The notes beneath the pieces are model-generated. The model saw only the letters and a program-made list of their open reading frames with translations, was not told the origin of the DNA and ran no database searches. Positions 24,555 to 27,140 of a DNA stretch of 27,140 bases are shown in pieces. Every line of letters starts with the position of its first letter. Positions within the stretch are counted from its first letter, which is position 1. A program made the translations under genes and the position numbers. The DNA is from Hyphomonadaceae bacterium. Lineage in GTDB: Bacteria > Pseudomonadota > Alphaproteobacteria > Caulobacterales > Hyphomonadaceae. The DNA is taken from assembly GCA_030696545.1 (NCBI GenBank), contig JAUYSA010000350.1, forward strand, positions 1 through 27,140, in the 5' to 3' direction.

Positions 24555-25640
24555 CTATTGGCCGCCCTTGACCGCCTTGGTCTTCACCGGCTTGGCCTTC
24601 GCCGCCTCAGCCTGACGTTCCTTCTCACGCGCGCCGGCCAGAATGCCGTGCATCCCGTAATTGCCCTCATGGCAGGCATATTCGTAGAGCTGCGTCGTCG
24701 GGTAGAAGCTCAGCTCGGCCTTCCACGGCTGGGTGTAGGTCTCCGGATCGTTGACCGTGAACTCGTAATGGACGTCCTTCTCGCTCGTACGCGTCAGGCG
24801 CTCGGTGACAACGCCGCTATCCGAGATCGGGAACGACTGGTTCTCGGCCTGCAGCGGGTTGATATTGATCGTCTCCATCACGAAAGTGTCGCCTTCCCAC
24901 CAGCCGACAGTGTCGCCCAGCCACGGCTTGATCGCCGCCGGGCGGTGGTTCTTCCGCGCTTCATCAGCGTTCGCGAAGATCGGAATGGCGCGCACGTCGT
25001 GAGCCATCTCGACCAGAATCATCAGGTGGCTCGGCGTCTGCACGAATTGATAGTTGTTGTTGTACAGCACGCTCAGCATTCCCGGGCCGCCGGTCTGGCC
25101 GAAGCCGATCAGGCAGCGTTCCGAGATCGCGGTCTCTTCCGGGCCTTCATACGGCGCGTTGCCGGTCATGTAGCGCTGGAAGCCTGCCATCGCCTTCCTG
25201 GCCTGCGCGGCCGGGTCCTTGAACGGCAGCTGGCCGTTTGGCGGATCGATGATGTTCGAGGTGCGGTATTCACCCTTCACATTGGCCAGCATGGTGCCGG
25301 GCGTGACCCAGAAACTGTCATAGCCCTTGAGACCGAAATCCGATCCGCCCTTTTCAGGCGCGCCCTTGGTCGGGTCCGAGTAACGCGCGTTGCGGTTGAA
25401 CTCGGGATCGTCAGCCGGAACACCCGCGATCGCGGTGCTATCGGCCATCTTCTGGGCGACCTCTTTGGTGACAACCAGCGAGGAAACACCGCGCGCGCGC
25501 GACAGCGGCGTCAGCGAGGCGTTACTCCAGATTCCGGTCAGGTCCGGCTTGCCGTCTGGGGCGCGCGGAACCTGGGCGATGGCGGGAGCAGCCATGAGCA
25601 CAATAGCGAGAGCGGTCAGCGCGGGTTTGAACATCCGCAT
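24555..25640 (-). CDS. Exported CHEGNY-family protein, paralogue 5
   Basis: A 361-residue secreted protein with a signal peptide ending AIAQ (residue 23). Family landmarks are GKPDLTGIWSNASLTPL, YDSFWVTPGTMLANVKGEYRTS, SERCLIGFGQTGGPGMLSVLYNNNYQFVQTP, WLGDTVGWWEGDTFVMETI, YEFTVNDPETYTQPWKAELSFYPT and YACHEGNYGMHGILAGAREKE, with a long Lys/Ala tail ending KGGQ. It differs from paralogues 2-4 near the N-terminus, where MAGVTEEGFKGATYSDP is replaced by a longer, more acidic version (IAGVPADDPEFNRNARYSDP). The ATG at 25640 has AGGAGG seven bases upstream; an extension to 25745 lacks support. It has its own terminator and a 213-base leader with several dyads shared with a divergent methyltransferase-like gene. 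Confidence 0.88.
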   Translation of the reverse strand: MRMFKPALTALAIVLMAAPAIAQVPRAPDGKPDLTGIWSNASLTPLSRARGVSSLVVTKEVAQKMADSTAIAGVPADDPEFNRNARYSDPTKGAPEKGGSDFGLKGYDSFWVTPGTMLANVKGEYRTSNIIDPPNGQLPFKDPAAQARKAMAGFQRYMTGNAPYEGPEETAISERCLIGFGQTGGPGMLSVLYNNNYQFVQTPSHLMILVEMAHDVRAIPIFANADEARKNHRPAAIKPWLGDTVGWWEGDTFVMETININPLQAENQSFPISDSGVVTERLTRTSEKDVHYEFTVNDPETYTQPWKAELSFYPTTQLYEYACHEGNYGMHGILAGAREKERQAEAAKAKPVKTKAVKGGQ

Positions 25641-25689
25641 GGTAGTCCTCCTGTGGGATGACGCGTCTTCTTTGCGTGGCGCGTTTGGT

Positions 25690-25795
25690 TTGACGTGAGA
25701 GTAACCCCAAACCGGGTTCCACAGGAACTGGTTCCTCAACGTCAAGTGATCGTATTTGTGTGAAGGACATGAAAGAATTGACCGGCTGTGCCGGT
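25690..25795. promoter_or_regulatory. Cluster of dyad symmetries in a divergent promoter region
   Basis: The gap between paralogue 5 and the exported methyltransferase-like gene holds several symmetric elements: TTGACGT (25690-25696) against ACGTCAA (25739-25745), AACCC-N6-GGGTT (25703-25718), GGAAC-TG-GTTCC (25724-25735) and ACCGGC-TGT-GCCGGT (25781-25795). Any one could occur by chance; together they suggest operator sites. No core promoter could be assigned with confidence. Confidence 0.35.
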
Positions 25796-25853
25796 ATCGG
25801 CTCCGGTGTATGTTCGGCCGTAGCGGCGCGATGGCGCCGGCAGGGAGACGATC

Positions 25854-26669
25854 ATGACCAATAACCTCTGGAAAATCGCTGGGGCGTCGCTTGCGGCGCT
25901 GGCCTTCGCAACAGCCTGTGGCGGCGAAACGCCCGCCCCCGTGGAGCCCACGCCTGTGGCCGAAACCCCGGCCCCGCCGCCGGGCCCTGACTATGCCTCG
26001 TTTGTCGCCTCGACTGGCCGCATCGCCGACGACATGGCCAAGGACGCCAACCGCAAGCCCGCAGAAATCCTAGCCTTCTCGAAAGTCGCGCCCGGCCAGA
26101 CCGTGTTCGAGATGGAAGCCGGCGCCGGCTATTACACCGAACTGCTGTCGCTGGCCGTCGGTCCGTCCGGCAAGGTCATCATGCAGGCCCCGAAAGAGTT
26201 CGAAGGCTTCTACAAGGACGCCCTCGCCGCGCGCCTGAAAGACAACCGCCTCGCCAACGTCACCGTCTCATGGTCGCCGTTCGACAAGCTCGACGCGGCC
26301 GACGGATCGGTCGATGTCGTGACGTGGTTCCAGGGCCCGCACGAACTCTACTGCGCCAAGGCCTGCGGCAACGCCGTGATGGGTGATCCGGCGAAAGCCT
26401 TCGCTGAAGTCGCGCGCATCCTGAAATCCGGCGGCTCGTTCATCATCATGGACCACGTCGCCCCCGCCGGCACGCCGACGACGTCGGGCAACGACCTGCA
26501 CCGCATCGACCCGCTGCCCGTGAAGGCGATGGCCACCACCGCCGGCTTCGCGCTCGACGAGGAAAGCACGCTGCTCGCCAACCCGGCGGACGACCACACC
26601 AAGGGCGTCTTCGACCCCGCCGTGCAGGGCAAGACTGACCAGTTCCTGCTGCGCTACACGAAGCCCTAA
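25854..26669 (+). CDS. Exported methyltransferase-fold lipoprotein (COG4798-like)
   Basis: A 271-residue protein with an N-terminal hydrophobic signal and lipobox-like FATAC (Cys22), then a Pro/Ala/Glu-rich linker to about residue 45. The rest is a class I SAM-methyltransferase fold: motif I VFEMEAGAGYYTELLSLAVGPSGKV (84-108), VDVVTWFQGPHEL in place of motif IV, EVARILKSGGSFIIMDHV (motif V-VI region), and a final strand. It matches my recollection of COG4798 predicted methyltransferases, many of which carry export signals. SAM is not expected outside the cytoplasm, so it may bind another ligand or be retained inside. GGGAG precedes the ATG. A paralogue follows in tandem after a terminator. 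Confidence 0.85.
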   Translation: MTNNLWKIAGASLAALAFATACGGETPAPVEPTPVAETPAPPPGPDYASFVASTGRIADDMAKDANRKPAEILAFSKVAPGQTVFEMEAGAGYYTELLSLAVGPSGKVIMQAPKEFEGFYKDALAARLKDNRLANVTVSWSPFDKLDAADGSVDVVTWFQGPHELYCAKACGNAVMGDPAKAFAEVARILKSGGSFIIMDHVAPAGTPTTSGNDLHRIDPLPVKAMATTAGFALDEESTLLANPADDHTKGVFDPAVQGKTDQFLLRYTKP

Positions 26670-26709
26670 CGGCCGCTTGATCGGCTGTCTGCTGACTTGA
26701 CTGCAACGA

Positions 26710-26741
26710 GGCGCGGATCGCACATGCGGTCCGCGCCTTTT
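26710..26741 (+). terminator. Intrinsic terminator between tandem methyltransferase-like genes
   Basis: A 12-base stem, GGCGCGGATCGC (26710-26721) with GCGGTCCGCGCC (26726-26737), has one wobble pair, a four-base loop and a following TTTT. It lies 40 bases after the stop of the first gene and 20 bases before the ATG of the second, so the second gene must depend on read-through or a promoter inside this short gap. Confidence 0.85.
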
Positions 26742-26761
26742 GTCCGGGGAGGGACACCACC

Positions 26762-27140
26762 ATGAAACTCGCATTCGCCGCCAGCGCCTTTGCGCTGCTC
26801 GCCATGGGCTGCAGCACGATGTCTGGCCCGCCGCCACTCGCCGCGGCCGACTATGCCGCGATCCTCGCCGCGCCCGACCGCGCCGTGAAGCTCGAAGCGC
26901 TTCAAGGCGCCGACCAGGCTGACGACGCAGCGCGCAAGCCCGCTGAAGTCCTCGCCTTCATGAATATCCGCCCCGGCGAAACCATCCTCGAACTCGAAGG
27001 CGGCCGCGGCTGGTATTCGCGCATCCTCTCCGAAGCGATCGGACCGTCAGGCAAGCTCTACGCCCAATACCCCCCTGAGTTCGCCTATGGCGATGCCGCC
27101 TACAAAGGCCGTCAGGATGCCGGCCAGCTCAAGAACGCCA
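26762..27140 (+). CDS. Second exported methyltransferase-fold lipoprotein, cut by window end
   Basis: The frame starts at the ATG with GGGAGGG upstream and remains open to the right edge (126 codons visible). It begins with a signal peptide and clear lipobox LAMGC (Cys17). The mature part parallels the preceding gene: ADYAAILAAPDR, DDAARKPAEVLAFMNIRPGE, then motif I ILELEGGRGWYSRILSEAIGPSGKLYAQ, aligned to VFEMEAGAGYYTELLSLAVGPSGKV of the first copy. It is a tandem duplicate, now well diverged. The C-terminal half, including the remaining methyltransferase motifs, is outside the window. Confidence 0.85.
   Translation, partial: MKLAFAASAFALLAMGCSTMSGPPPLAAADYAAILAAPDRAVKLEALQGADQADDAARKPAEVLAFMNIRPGETILELEGGRGWYSRILSEAIGPSGKLYAQYPPEFAYGDAAYKGRQDAGQLKNA

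Noticed and set aside
22282..25661. Long plus-strand open frames (300-430 codons) opposite the CHEGNY-family genes
   Set aside because: Each paralogue shows the same mirror frame because the genes are homologous; translations are His/Arg/Leu-rich with no family signature or ribosome binding site.
1..27140. Search for CRISPR arrays, tRNA or rRNA genes, transposases, phage or toxin-antitoxin genes
   Set aside because: No regularly spaced repeats, cloverleaf-like sequence, terminal inverted repeats with transposase, or recognisable mobile or toxin proteins were seen.

Overview
The window is a GC-rich, tightly packed stretch of a bacterial chromosome. The gene set points to an alphaproteobacterium of the Caulobacterales/Hyphomonadaceae type. 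The evidence is a CcrM-type GANTC adenine methyltransferase with a CtrA-like box and two GANTC sites in its leader, an alphaproteobacterial LexA-type direct repeat (GTTC-N7-GTAC-N7-GTTC), an ETF-ubiquinone oxidoreductase divergent from a family-4-like uracil-DNA glycosylase, and many exported proteins and lipoproteins. I see no rRNA, tRNA, CRISPR array, transposase, phage gene or replication origin. Genus placement is inference.

Layout. Positions 1-5615 are on the minus strand: ETF-QO, then two TPR lipoproteins, the last running off the left edge. A large compound palindrome (3803-3930) sits just after the ETF-QO stop. Positions 5728-12434 are on the plus strand: uracil-DNA glycosylase, Tat-exported MsrB, a radical SAM protein behind a probable SOS box, an LprI/DUF1311-like secreted protein, an S41 peptidase, ccrM and a beta-class glutathione S-transferase. 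Positions 12447-14289 (minus) hold a cytochrome P460-type heme protein and the first member of an unnamed exported protein family. Positions 14502-18300 (plus) hold a probable methylsuccinyl-CoA dehydrogenase, an 88-residue unknown protein and an AbgT-family transporter whose ribosome binding site lies inside a perfect 11-bp hairpin. Then come yciB (minus), an SGNH/GDSL lipoprotein (plus) and a DUF1993 protein (minus).

Positions 21095-25640 are the most distinctive part: four more members of the same unnamed exported family in a head-to-tail array on the minus strand. Three form an apparent operon ending in an intrinsic terminator; the fourth has its own terminator. With the copy at 13168-14289 there are five paralogues within 12.5 kb. 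They have Sec signal peptides, two invariant cysteines (one in ERC, one in ACHEGN) and a common tryptophan-rich core. I know similar sequences only as hypothetical proteins. The right edge carries two tandem lipoprotein-like proteins with SAM-methyltransferase folds, the second cut by the window end.

How the genes fit together. The acyl-CoA dehydrogenase would pass electrons through ETF to ETF-QO, so two steps of one electron route are present. UDG, the SOS-box radical SAM protein and MsrB suggest damage repair, and CcrM ties the region to the cell-cycle circuit. The second half is dominated by envelope and periplasmic proteins of unknown substrate. No gap longer than 300 bases lacks a gene; the longest (about 210-220 bases: 14290-14501, 19069-19290, 24346-24554, 25641-25853) are leader or promoter regions with the dyads and terminators listed.
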